Source of the DNA: an uncultured Alphaproteobacteria bacterium
GTDB taxonomy: Bacteria > Pseudomonadota > Alphaproteobacteria > Sneathiellales > Sneathiellaceae
Direction: 5' to 3'
NCBI GenBank assembly: GCA_913062525.1
Contig: CAJXWA010000008.1
Coordinates: 1 to 46,485, forward strand
DNA length: 46,485 bases
Positions 8,512 to 16,215 of this stretch are shown here, in pieces. The first letter of the stretch is position 1. Each line of letters opens with the position of its first letter. A program made the translations under genes and the position numbers. The notes below the pieces were generated by a model. That model was not told the origin of the DNA. It searched no databases and worked only from the letters and a program-made list of their open reading frames with translations.

Positions 8512-10442
8512 GATTTTAGTACCTTTGTCCCAGCCAGCTTGTAGTTATCCAGATCAACACTTGAAGTCATGGTCCAGTAATCCACCAATCGCCAGGGTGA
8601 GTTTGAAACGACGCGTCCTTTGCTGTTGCGGTACCAGTTGGAGACACCGGGATGTGTCCAAATCATACTGTTATGTTCAGCGTCAACTTTCTCATTGTAT
8701 GCGTCATGAATATCGGCGCGGACTTCCAATTCATCATACCCCGCCTCAACCATCCTCATTATGCATTTAGTGATGTATCGAGATTGACATTCAATATGGA
8801 AGATCAGACTTCCGCCGTGTCCAAGGTTAGTGTTAGGGCCATAGAACATGAAGAAGTTTGGAAAATCTGGTGCCGTCATTCCCATGAAGGCGCGCGGATC
8901 TTCTCCCCATTTTTTATGAATATTGACACCATTACGGCCAGATACTTGCACCGATCCCAGCAAATTTCCGGCATCAAACCCAGTGGCATAGATGATAACG
9001 TCTGCTTCGTGAAAATCTCCGTTGCTATCCATCACCCCATCGGCATTGATTTCATCTACCGCAGCAGTGGCAAGATCCACATTTGGGCGCTTCAACATGT
9101 CACACCATTTGTTGTCAATGAGCATGCGTTTTGCAAACGGTGGGTAATCTGGAATGACCTTTTTCATTAGATCTTCATCCCCATCTAACGCGTCAGTTAA
9201 ATTCCGAATATAGGTTCGCCGATGATGCGCGTTTTCAGCGTTTAGAGACTGACCTTTATCAGGCCAGTTCTCATCATAATGCAAGGAATCCCAAATACCG
9301 TCCCCGTAACTCCAAAACAGTCGGAAGCGATACCAATTCTTATAAAACGGGATATGTTTTAGCAGCCACATTTTGCCAGGACTAACCGTCTTGTGATAAT
9401 CAGGCAAGATGCGGATCCAGTGAGGTGTTCTTTGAAGAACAGTCAAATTTTTTGCGTCTTTTGCGACTTCAGGGCAAAGCTGCATAGCAGATGCGCCGGT
9501 CCCAATCACAACAACGTTTTTATTCTTGAGATCAACATCGTGCCGCCAGTTGGCTGAGTGAAAATTGGGCCCTTGAAAACTGTCTTTACCTTTAAAATCT
9601 GGTACCACAGGTCGATTAAGCTGTCCAACCGCACTGATAAAGAAACGACTGGTGAGCGTCTCTTTTTGCGCTTCTGCGTTAGTGATTTTCAATTCCCATT
9701 GGCGGGAGTTTTCATCATACGTCGCGTCATCAAGGCTGCAATTGAAACGAATATGCTCCATGATCCCGTATTTTTCGGCAACATTTTTTATGTAAGCAAA
9801 AATCTCGTCTCGTTTAGAATAATAAGACGTCCAGTCTGAATTGGGCTCGAACGAGAAAGAATAGAAATGATTTGGCGTGTCGACACCACAAGCAGGATAC
9901 GTATTTTCATACCATGTCCCGCCCACAGTGCTGTTTTTTTCAAGTATGGTAAAAGGTATCCCTGCTTTTTTAAGATGAACACCGGCACTGATCCCTGAAA
10001 TACCGCTACCCACAATGATCACGTGATTTTCATCCAGATTACTGCTGGTCGGCGATTGGTTCCACTGGATGTGTTTCTCTAAGGAATTTGTAAAGCCCAT
10101 GTCTTCTAAAAACATAGGGACATACTCCACTCCCACGTTATCATTTACATACACGGACAACATTCGCTGAAGTGTTTCAGTATCTGGCATTCCCTTGGCA
10201 ACTGTTTTACCATCTCGCATATCACTAAATAATTGGAATGCCGCTTCTTTAAGGACACGCTGGCGATCAGGAGAAATATTTCTTACACCCTCCAAGCTGG
10301 TGGATGGGAGTTCGTTCCCGGTAATATATGCAGGCTCACCCGTGATCTGAGCCAAAACAATTTGAAGGGTTGGGATGTTGGCATCCTCTAAGGCATCTCT
10401 TAGTTCAGCATCAGATACGCCCGACAATATTTTCTTATTCAT
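8508..10442 (-). CDS. Baeyer-Villiger flavin monooxygenase, 4-hydroxyacetophenone monooxygenase type
   Basis: 644 residues. An N-terminal extension of about 138 residues, characteristic of the 4-hydroxyacetophenone monooxygenase subgroup, precedes the FAD Rossmann motif GSGISG (145-150). The Baeyer-Villiger fingerprint is seen as F289-x-G291-xxx-H295-xxx-W299, though Arg follows the Trp where Pro or Asp is usual. The NADPH Rossmann motif GTGASA is at 314-319. Such enzymes insert oxygen next to a ketone, giving an ester or lactone, using NADPH and O2. The ribosome site is AAGGGA. It follows the nitronate monooxygenase-like gene by 24 bp in the same operon. The ketone substrate (aryl, cyclic or aliphatic) is not determinable here. 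Confidence 0.9.
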   Translation of the reverse strand: MNKKILSGVSDAELRDALEDANIPTLQIVLAQITGEPAYITGNELPSTSLEGVRNISPDRQRVLKEAAFQLFSDMRDGKTVAKGMPDTETLQRMLSVYVNDNVGVEYVPMFLEDMGFTNSLEKHIQWNQSPTSSNLDENHVIIVGSGISGISAGVHLKKAGIPFTILEKNSTVGGTWYENTYPACGVDTPNHFYSFSFEPNSDWTSYYSKRDEIFAYIKNVAEKYGIMEHIRFNCSLDDATYDENSRQWELKITNAEAQKETLTSRFFISAVGQLNRPVVPDFKGKDSFQGPNFHSANWRHDVDLKNKNVVVIGTGASAMQLCPEVAKDAKNLTVLQRTPHWIRILPDYHKTVSPGKMWLLKHIPFYKNWYRFRLFWSYGDGIWDSLHYDENWPDKGQSLNAENAHHRRTYIRNLTDALDGDEDLMKKVIPDYPPFAKRMLIDNKWCDMLKRPNVDLATAAVDEINADGVMDSNGDFHEADVIIYATGFDAGNLLGSVQVSGRNGVNIHKKWGEDPRAFMGMTAPDFPNFFMFYGPNTNLGHGGSLIFHIECQSRYITKCIMRMVEAGYDELEVRADIHDAYNEKVDAEHNSMIWTHPGVSNWYRNSKGRVVSNSPWRLVDYWTMTSSVDLDNYKLAGTKVLKS

Positions 10443-10466
10443 TTTTATGTCCCTTATTAAAGACTA

Positions 10467-11612
10467 TTATTCGTCAGTCATAAATTTATTAAGCACATCT
10501 CTCGCGTTCAGGAAATCTTCCATAAACTCATACACGACGCTTTTTGCCGATTGGTTACTATTCATCATTCCAACGCCTTGTCCAACCCAATAGGTAGACA
10601 ACTCTTGCGCACCCGCATGCCCGCTGTCTGCCAGCTTGTTGATTTTTCTCATGGCACGCTCGGTCAAACCAAATTGATGGGGCATGGGCAGCGGCTTAGG
10701 CGCGTCCTCTTCCTCCCATGCGTCAGTCCAGCTCGACTTTAACTGTCTGGAATATTTTCCAGTTCTAGATTTTGATCGGATTGTATCTCGCGACGTGGCA
10801 ACCAGCAGTTTCTCTTTAATAACCTCAGAGGTCTCAGCCTCTGCTGTTGTCAGCCAGACAGAACCCGTCCAAGCGCCCGCAGCCCCCATAGACATACAGG
10901 CCGCCATTTGCCGTCCTGTTACGATACCACCGGCGGCAAGAACCGGAATGCCATACTCTTTTTCGATTTCCATCACAATTTCGGGCACTAAAACCAGTGT
11001 CGAAATATCACCGCAATGACCGCCGGCTTCACTTCCAGCAGCGACCAGAATATCCACTCCGGCTTTCGCTTGCTTCAAGGCATGCTCTTTAGTCCCAACC
11101 AAGGCTGCAATAGGTATTTGTTCTTCTTTAGCTCGATCTATCATATGTTGTGGTGGTACCCCCAACGCGTTAGCAATCAAGGCGATGGGATGTGCAAAAG
11201 CAACGTCGAGCATATTTTTAGCAGCATCATCCTGCGCATTGTCTCCAAACCGTGTCCGTCCCTGAAATCGCTCATTCGTAAGGTCTGATGCATCAATTTT
11301 ATGATCTTCCAAAATCTGCCTAACAAACGCTGAATGGGTTTCAGGGACCGCGGTGACTTTTTGCCTATCGGCAACGCTTTTCCCTTTCCCTTCAAACTTT
11401 GCAGGTACAATGAGGTCAACGCCGTAAGGGTGTCCGTCAACATGACCGTCAATCCAGCTTAGTTCCTGATCCAGCTGTTCTGGTGACAAGCCAGCGACAC
11501 CAAGCACGCCCATACCACCTGCTTTACTGACTTCCACCACAACATCACGGCAATGAGAAAAAGCAAAGAGTGGAAACTGAATTCCAAGTTTCGCACATAG
11601 GTTTGAATCCAT
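10467..11612 (-). CDS. Nitronate monooxygenase / 2-nitropropane dioxygenase-like FMN protein
   Basis: 381 residues, TIM-barrel flavoenzyme. Recognisable are the N-terminal KLGIQFPLFAFSH, the FMN and active-site segment GSEAGGHCGD with His199 at the usual catalytic position, and the phosphate-binding AAGGI (227-230) followed by GAAGAWTGSVWL. The ribosome site GAAGGAA lies 7 nt before the ATG. It is the first gene of the operon, facing the LysR gene. Members oxidise alkyl nitronates, but many sequences so named act in lipid or CoA pathways as FMN reductases or desaturases. In this operon the latter is as likely as nitronate chemistry. Confidence 0.87.
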   Translation of the reverse strand: MDSNLCAKLGIQFPLFAFSHCRDVVVEVSKAGGMGVLGVAGLSPEQLDQELSWIDGHVDGHPYGVDLIVPAKFEGKGKSVADRQKVTAVPETHSAFVRQILEDHKIDASDLTNERFQGRTRFGDNAQDDAAKNMLDVAFAHPIALIANALGVPPQHMIDRAKEEQIPIAALVGTKEHALKQAKAGVDILVAAGSEAGGHCGDISTLVLVPEIVMEIEKEYGIPVLAAGGIVTGRQMAACMSMGAAGAWTGSVWLTTAEAETSEVIKEKLLVATSRDTIRSKSRTGKYSRQLKSSWTDAWEEEDAPKPLPMPHQFGLTERAMRKINKLADSGHAGAQELSTYWVGQGVGMMNSNQSAKSVVYEFMEDFLNARDVLNKFMTDE

Positions 11613-11652
11613 ATTAGGTTCCTTCTTTTTGTTATGCCCCCATTAGAAAGAA

Positions 11653-11673
11653 AATTTGTCATTCTTACAAATT
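11653..11673. promoter_or_regulatory. Candidate LysR-type operator (perfect inverted repeat)
   Basis: AATTTGT, 7-nt spacer, ACAAATT forms a perfect 7-bp inverted repeat. It includes a T-N11-A core, the usual LysR-type binding pattern. It lies in the 92-bp gap between the operon start (11612) and the divergent regulator (11705), where such a site is expected. Confidence 0.65.
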
Positions 11674-11704
11674 CAATTTATTCTTCTATCCATGAGAAAA
11701 ATGA

Positions 11705-12631
11705 ATGGCAGTGAACATGTCTATTGACCTAAAAAAATTAAAACACATCGTTGAGGTGGATCGCTCCCAAGGGATTACTATGGCGGCCCAGAACTTGCTG
11801 ATCACTCAGTCAGCGCTTACGCGCAGCATTGCAGATGCAGAAACGGAACTTGGCGTTCAACTCTTCCAGCGTCTTCCTCGCGGCGTTCGCGCCACTGATG
11901 CGGGCAGAAAATTCATACAACGGGCGCGGCGCATCCTTGGGGAGATGGATGAACTACTTGAGGAAACGTCAGAATTTAGAGAACTGAAAAGCGGTAACTT
12001 AAAGGTTGGTTTTTCACCGGGCGCTTTTCAAAGTTTCTTTGCATCGTCCCTTGTCAGCTTTGCGGCCGAGTACCCGGGAATTCGAATGGCTTTCTTTAGC
12101 GGTTCCGCTGAAAATCAAACGCCCAAACTACTCAGCGGTGATATTGACGTAATTGTTGGATCACAACGCCAATTGCGTAGATGGCCTGAATTGAACGTGA
12201 ATTTAATCCGGGACCTTTACAGCACAATCATTGTCCGAAAAGAACACCCTGTTTTGCAAATGGAAAGCATCTGCCTAACGGATTTGATCCAATATCCGTG
12301 GATCCAGTCATCCTCAGTCGAGCCTATCGATAGTGACTTACTGAGAATACTCAATAAAGAAAGCGACCGGCTTATTAGACCTCATTATATGTGCGATGAT
12401 TTTGATCTTGTGAAAGATATAGTCAATAACACGAACGCCATTTCACCAGTATTTAGTCCAACGTCAAATTTTGCGCATCTCGAACGAAACTTTGCTCTCC
12501 TTGGAAATATAATTGAACTTCCCACGCACTCCCTAGCAATCGCGACAAACAAATCGCGTCCGCCAAGCTATCCTACGGAGAAATTAATCGATCACATCAA
12601 AGCAGAGTTGGGCACATTGAGACCATCATGA
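11705..12631 (+). CDS. LysR-family transcriptional regulator
   Basis: 308 residues. The N-terminal winged helix-turn-helix is clear (LKKLKHIVEVDRSQGITMAAQNLLITQSALTRSIADAETELGVQLFQR), followed by the linker helix (RRILGEMDELLEETSEF) and a periplasmic-binding-like effector domain. The start at 11705 is used, but the ATG at 11717 (MSIDLKK) fits the family better at the N-terminus; neither has a strong ribosome site. It diverges from the monooxygenase operon and very likely controls it and itself through the palindrome at 11653-11673. The inducer is unknown, probably a pathway intermediate. Confidence 0.92.
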   Translation: MAVNMSIDLKKLKHIVEVDRSQGITMAAQNLLITQSALTRSIADAETELGVQLFQRLPRGVRATDAGRKFIQRARRILGEMDELLEETSEFRELKSGNLKVGFSPGAFQSFFASSLVSFAAEYPGIRMAFFSGSAENQTPKLLSGDIDVIVGSQRQLRRWPELNVNLIRDLYSTIIVRKEHPVLQMESICLTDLIQYPWIQSSSVEPIDSDLLRILNKESDRLIRPHYMCDDFDLVKDIVNNTNAISPVFSPTSNFAHLERNFALLGNIIELPTHSLAIATNKSRPPSYPTEKLIDHIKAELGTLRPS

Positions 12632-12699
12632 TCCTATAGGAGAGAACAGAATTAACGGTCCCAACACGCTCTATTTGCGTAACCATTGCAACATACAAT

Positions 12700-12730
12700 T
12701 TTATGAGCAATCACACTGTTTGCTCATAAA
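12700..12730. terminator. Hairpin between convergent genes
   Basis: TTTATGAGCAA, 9-nt loop, TTGCTCATAAA: perfect 11-bp arms between the convergent LysR and lipoprotein genes. The stem is AT-rich with only a short A/T flank, so a bidirectional terminator is likely but not certain. Confidence 0.55.
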
Positions 12731-12769
12731 AACTCCAAATGAAATCTCTAATTTTTGTATTTTTGAAAT

Positions 12770-13099
12770 TCAGGTATTTTGAAGCGCCGCAGCGTTGACA
12801 ATTACCTTAGCTTTTCCGCATTGATTTAGGCCGGTCACATAGTCACCTGCGTATAAGTTATCGGTAACTTTGATGCCTTTTACGAAGCTTTGATTCCCAG
12901 CATACCTGTCTCTCAGAGACTTCATTTTAAGTTTGTCAGCACCATCACCAGCAAAAAAAGCACAAACTTCACTGTATCCGACATAATAGCCGATATAATA
13001 CGGGTTTGTTGTCTCCTTTGCCGACGGCGTGTAATTCGTATCAGTTGTGGTGCAGGCAGCCAAAACGCCTAGCGCCATAAAGCATATAATATTTTTCAC
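12770..13099 (-). CDS. Small lipoprotein of unknown function
   Basis: 109 residues. The lipoprotein signal is clear: MKNIICFMALGVLAAC with lipobox LAAC, so Cys16 would be lipidated and Ser/Ala/Asp sorting rules apply from +2 (Thr). The mature part has tyrosine-rich NPYYIGYYVGYSEVCAFF and two further cysteines that could pair. I do not recognise the family. It stands alone, convergent with LysR, with its own AT-rich upstream region. Confidence 0.75.
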   Translation of the reverse strand: MKNIICFMALGVLAACTTTDTNYTPSAKETTNPYYIGYYVGYSEVCAFFAGDGADKLKMKSLRDRYAGNQSFVKGIKVTDNLYAGDYVTGLNQCGKAKVIVNAAALQNT

Positions 13100-13412
13100 T
13101 AATTCCCCCCGGAATGAAGTCTCAATCGCTTACTAAAATCTATCGGCCTGCGTCTTACTGCAAGCCTTTACCGCATTATATAAGTGTTCAAATTTAATTT
13201 TATACAAATATAGGTGGCGGTCAATGGCAAGGTTATTTGAGTAACATTTGTCGAACAAACAGTTGAAGAAGGTTGTACATAAAACAATTAGTAAAGTATA
13301 AAAATGTAATGTTAGATCAATTTAAACAGCATTTTTACTTTATTTTTCAGTTACTTGCATTTTTTTCTAAAAAACAGTACTTTCCACTTCTGTTTTCTTT
13401 TGGAGCCAAAAA
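13100..13412. other. AT-rich divergent intergenic region
   Basis: About 313 bases between the lipoprotein (minus) and the STAS-like gene (plus). Strongly AT-rich with long A and T runs, no believable gene. It should hold two divergent promoters; I could not assign -10/-35 boxes with confidence. Confidence 0.5.
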
Positions 13413-13838
13413 ATGGACTGGACTTACCGAATTGATAGAAGCCATAACCTTATAATAACAAAAATGAGCGGCGACATTGATGTACCTGAAACAAGAAAAA
13501 CATATCAGGCAATATCTTCAGATAATGAATTCTCTAAAGATCTAGTTGTTTTTATGGATAATACCGATCTTCGACAAGACACCGTAAATTACGATATTAT
13601 TCACCAAGAAAAAAGCCTCACAATTGATTTCATGGCCCCATTTACAGGCACTAGAATTGCTGTGCTTCATGATAATTACAAAGACTATGGGATTGGGAGA
13701 CAGTGGGAAGCTGCGCTTATAGATTTGAGGGTTGAATTTCGAAACTTTATGGACGAGACCGAAGCCAAAGAATGGCTCGGCATTCCAACGGATTACGTCA
13801 TAACTACTGACCCCAGCAAAATGCCTGTTACTGGTTGA
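13413..13838 (+). CDS. SpoIIAA/STAS-like (SEC14-type) domain protein
   Basis: 141 residues beginning MDWTYRIDRSHNLIITKMSGDID, with a helical YQAISSD segment, a central strand LVVFMDNTDLR, the strand TRIAVLHD, and the closing FRNFMDETEAKEWLGIP. This order (N-terminal hairpin, DxT turn, final Fxx..EAxxWL helix) is typical of the SpoIIAA-like STAS/SEC14 family. The biochemical roles of these small cytoplasmic proteins are mostly unknown. GGAG lies 9 nt before the ATG. No operon partner on this strand. Confidence 0.65.
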   Translation: MDWTYRIDRSHNLIITKMSGDIDVPETRKTYQAISSDNEFSKDLVVFMDNTDLRQDTVNYDIIHQEKSLTIDFMAPFTGTRIAVLHDNYKDYGIGRQWEAALIDLRVEFRNFMDETEAKEWLGIPTDYVITTDPSKMPVTG

Positions 13839-13883
13839 ATGTTCGGGTTGCTATTTTTGCAACAAACTAAAACAGGCAAGTTT

Positions 13884-14462
13884 CTATCGCCCTAAGTTTG
13901 GATATTTGCCTTTAACGTCCCGATAGTAAGACTTGATTGTATCAATATCGCTTTCAAGATTTCCCGTTGGATAAAAAGTTGGCATAAATCCGCCTTCTTT
14001 TTTGCTAAAATCCAAAAAACTAAGGCCTATGGGAACATTTGCACCGACTGCAATATGATAAAATCCGGTTTTCCACACACGAACTTTTGACCTTGTCCCT
14101 TCTGGGGGAATAACAACGATGAGCTGCTCGCTTCGATTAAAGGCGTTCACCGTCGCCTCCACAACGTTATTGGTGTTACGTCTATCAATAGGAATACCGC
14201 CAAGCCACCGCATGAAGGGGCCAAAAGGACCGGCAAACAAGGCATCTTTGCCCATCCAATAAATTTCGAACCGAAGCATACACGCCATCGCCATCAGAAG
14301 CGGAAAATCCCAATTACTGGTGTGCGGCGCGGCGATTAAAACGAATTTTTTCTCTTTGGGAACTTCACCCACAATTTTCCAATTACCAAGGGTAAGCCAA
14401 CTCCATGACAAAAAAAGAAGAATGTGGCGGAACACTGGGGTTTTAAAAACCGTATATTGCAT
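13884..14462 (-). CDS. Lysophospholipid acyltransferase-family protein
   Basis: Start taken at the ATG at 14462; a GTG three codons upstream is also possible. About 192 residues. The acyltransferase motifs are present: H-x4-D as PHTSNWDF, a GGIPIDR block, and PEGTRSKVRVWKTGFYHIA. The HX4D pair forms the charge relay for acyl transfer to a lysophosphatidate-like acceptor at the membrane. It is shorter than PlsC (about 240) and resembles the small group of 1-acylglycerol-3-phosphate acyltransferase-like proteins. The exact acceptor is unknown. Convergent with the STAS-like gene. Confidence 0.85.
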   Translation of the reverse strand: MQYTVFKTPVFRHILLFLSWSWLTLGNWKIVGEVPKEKKFVLIAAPHTSNWDFPLLMAMACMLRFEIYWMGKDALFAGPFGPFMRWLGGIPIDRRNTNNVVEATVNAFNRSEQLIVVIPPEGTRSKVRVWKTGFYHIAVGANVPIGLSFLDFSKKEGGFMPTFYPTGNLESDIDTIKSYYRDVKGKYPNLGR

Positions 14463-14616
14463 GCTGAGCACCGAGTTTTAGGCAAAACCAACGACTACAA
14501 CTAAGTGAGTGCCAGGAAAACCTGTGTTAAGATCAAAGCAAAAATAGATAACTTTGGGATTACAATCAATAGCAACCATTGCCTGCGGCAATAGGACCAA
14601 GAATATGTGAGATTAT

Positions 14617-14859
14617 CTATTGCGAGATCAGGATTAGTTTTTCCTGTCTATCCAGTTTCTTTATAGCCATTTCTCGTTTAGTTGCCTCACTGCGATTTAC
14701 GCAACTCTCTTGATACTTAATTGTAAGCGGCCCCCGCCCCCGTGTATACTTGGCACCAACTCCATTTTCGTGGGCAGCAAAACGCTTTTCCAAATCATTT
14801 GTAATACCAGTGTAAAAACTGCCATCTCCACATTCGAGTATATAGACCGTCCAATTCAT
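14617..14859 (-). CDS. GIY-YIG nuclease-superfamily protein
   Basis: From the ATG at 14859 (AAGG 7 nt upstream), 80 residues, the size of the small YhbQ/UPF0213-type members. Motifs: VYILECGDGSFYTGIT (GIY-YIG equivalents), a conserved Arg and His in LEKRFAAHENG, and a late Glu in RSEATKREMAIKKL. The catalytic residues of a single-metal nuclease seem complete. The cellular role of these stand-alone proteins is not settled. Starts further upstream add only an unstructured leader. Confidence 0.85.
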   Translation of the reverse strand: MNWTVYILECGDGSFYTGITNDLEKRFAAHENGVGAKYTRGRGPLTIKYQESCVNRSEATKREMAIKKLDRQEKLILISQ

Positions 14860-14977
14860 TCCGGAACCTTGATTTTTTTCATCAATAATACAAAGCATGC
14901 TAACTATTTATTTGTCGAACTCATATTATAGGGATAAACTGATAATTGCTGTCCCAAAATAATCAAAGAGTTAGACA

Positions 14978-16093
14978 ATGACCTTTTTAATGAATGATTC
15001 CGATGTTATTGATCGGATATTTAAACACATCGACGAGAATGGCACCGACCGAGGGGAAGGTGTTTGGCTTGAACCTGTAGAAAATTATCAATCTGAAGAG
15101 CGATTTAAAGCAGAAATCCAGCTTTTGAGACGCCTGCCCGTCCCCTATTGCCCATCGGCTGCGCTGCCAGACAAAGGATCCTATGTGGCACGTACAGCCT
15201 CTGGCACACCTATTGTCGCTGTCCGAGGCGATGACGGCATCGTCCGAGCTTTCCGGAACAGCTGTCGGCACCGAGGCATGGCCGTTGCCAAAGACAGTGG
15301 CTGTGCCCGAGCATTCGTCTGCCCCTACCATTCTTGGACATATGGGCTTGATGGGAATTTAAAACACATCCCAGGCGAAGATGGGTTTCCCGGTATAGAT
15401 AAGAATGATCATGGATTGATCCCCGTCACGGCCGAAGAAAAAGGGGGCATCGTCTTCATAACGCAGGATGATCCAATTTCTGAAGGTGCTCTTGAAGCTA
15501 TGCCGGATCTTCTTGCGCCAGAGCAAACTCTTTTTGATGAAGCAAACTTTGTTGACGATGCCAACTGGAAATTAATCGCAGAGACCTCAATGGAGGGATA
15601 CCATATAAAGTCTTTGCATAATAAATCCTTCTTCCCCTATGGCTTGGACAATGTAAACGTTGTCGAGACGTTCGGCCCAAATTCTCGCATCACATTCCCG
15701 TTCAGACGTATCAATAAACTGCGGGATATCCCGCGAGAGGAACGCCGGATTGAAGGAATGGTTACCTATGTTTATCAATTATTTCCAAACGCTCATTTTA
15801 CTGTTCTTTCCAGTCACTCTCTTCTGATCATTTTGGAACCTGTTTCACCGACCCAGACACGGTATGTATTTTATAGAATGCAAAACCTAGATAAAAACGG
15901 AAACCTTATTAGTTTGGATGAAAGCTCAAGAGATGCCAATTTCATTAAGGAAGAAGGCCTAAATGAAGATCGGGAGGCGGCTTGTGCTATTCAAGTTGGG
16001 CTTGAGACCAAAGCCAACAAGCATTTCACTTTTGGTAAATTCGAGAAGGCCATTGTTCACTTCCACGCAGGGCTTCGGAAGTATCTGGGGTAG
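14978..16093 (+). CDS. Rieske non-heme iron oxygenase, alpha subunit
   Basis: 371 residues. The Rieske [2Fe-2S] ligands are C96-x-H98 in NSCRHRG and C115-xx-H118 in CPYHSW. The catalytic mononuclear iron ligands are H209 and H214 in EGYHIKSLH, plus a probable Asp331 in NEDREAACAIQ. This is the alpha subunit of ring-hydroxylating or demethylating oxygenases. No beta subunit, ferredoxin or reductase gene lies nearby, so it must draw electrons from elsewhere in the genome. It is a single gene convergent with the rhodanese fusion; its substrate is unknown, possibly linked to the ketone-degradation operon. Confidence 0.9.
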   Translation: MTFLMNDSDVIDRIFKHIDENGTDRGEGVWLEPVENYQSEERFKAEIQLLRRLPVPYCPSAALPDKGSYVARTASGTPIVAVRGDDGIVRAFRNSCRHRGMAVAKDSGCARAFVCPYHSWTYGLDGNLKHIPGEDGFPGIDKNDHGLIPVTAEEKGGIVFITQDDPISEGALEAMPDLLAPEQTLFDEANFVDDANWKLIAETSMEGYHIKSLHNKSFFPYGLDNVNVVETFGPNSRITFPFRRINKLRDIPREERRIEGMVTYVYQLFPNAHFTVLSSHSLLIILEPVSPTQTRYVFYRMQNLDKNGNLISLDESSRDANFIKEEGLNEDREAACAIQVGLETKANKHFTFGKFEKAIVHFHAGLRKYLG

Positions 16094-16151
16094 AGTTGGA
16101 ACACAGCAGGCAATACTGTGCGCTTGAGTAGATAATTTTAAGAAAAGAAGT

Positions 16152-16200
16152 TTTGTCGCCCTCCACATAATGTAAATCTAATTAAATGGTGGGTGACAAA
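16152..16200. terminator. Hairpin between convergent genes
   Basis: TTTGTCGCCCTCCA pairs with TGGTGGGTGACAAA across a ~21-nt AT-rich loop (one G-U pair, one mismatch). Read on the minus strand it is followed by a pyrimidine-rich tract (ACTTCTTTTCTT), so it may end the rhodanese-fusion transcript. Confidence 0.45.
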
Positions 16201-16215
16201 GCTATCAAATGCAGT

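Noticed and set aside
8652-9170. Plus-strand 172-codon frame
   Set aside because: Opposite the Baeyer-Villiger monooxygenase; no recognisable features.
13273-13455. Hydrophobic 60-codon plus-strand frame before the STAS-like gene
   Set aside because: Low-complexity translation of AT-rich intergenic DNA, without ribosome site and overlapping the true gene start.
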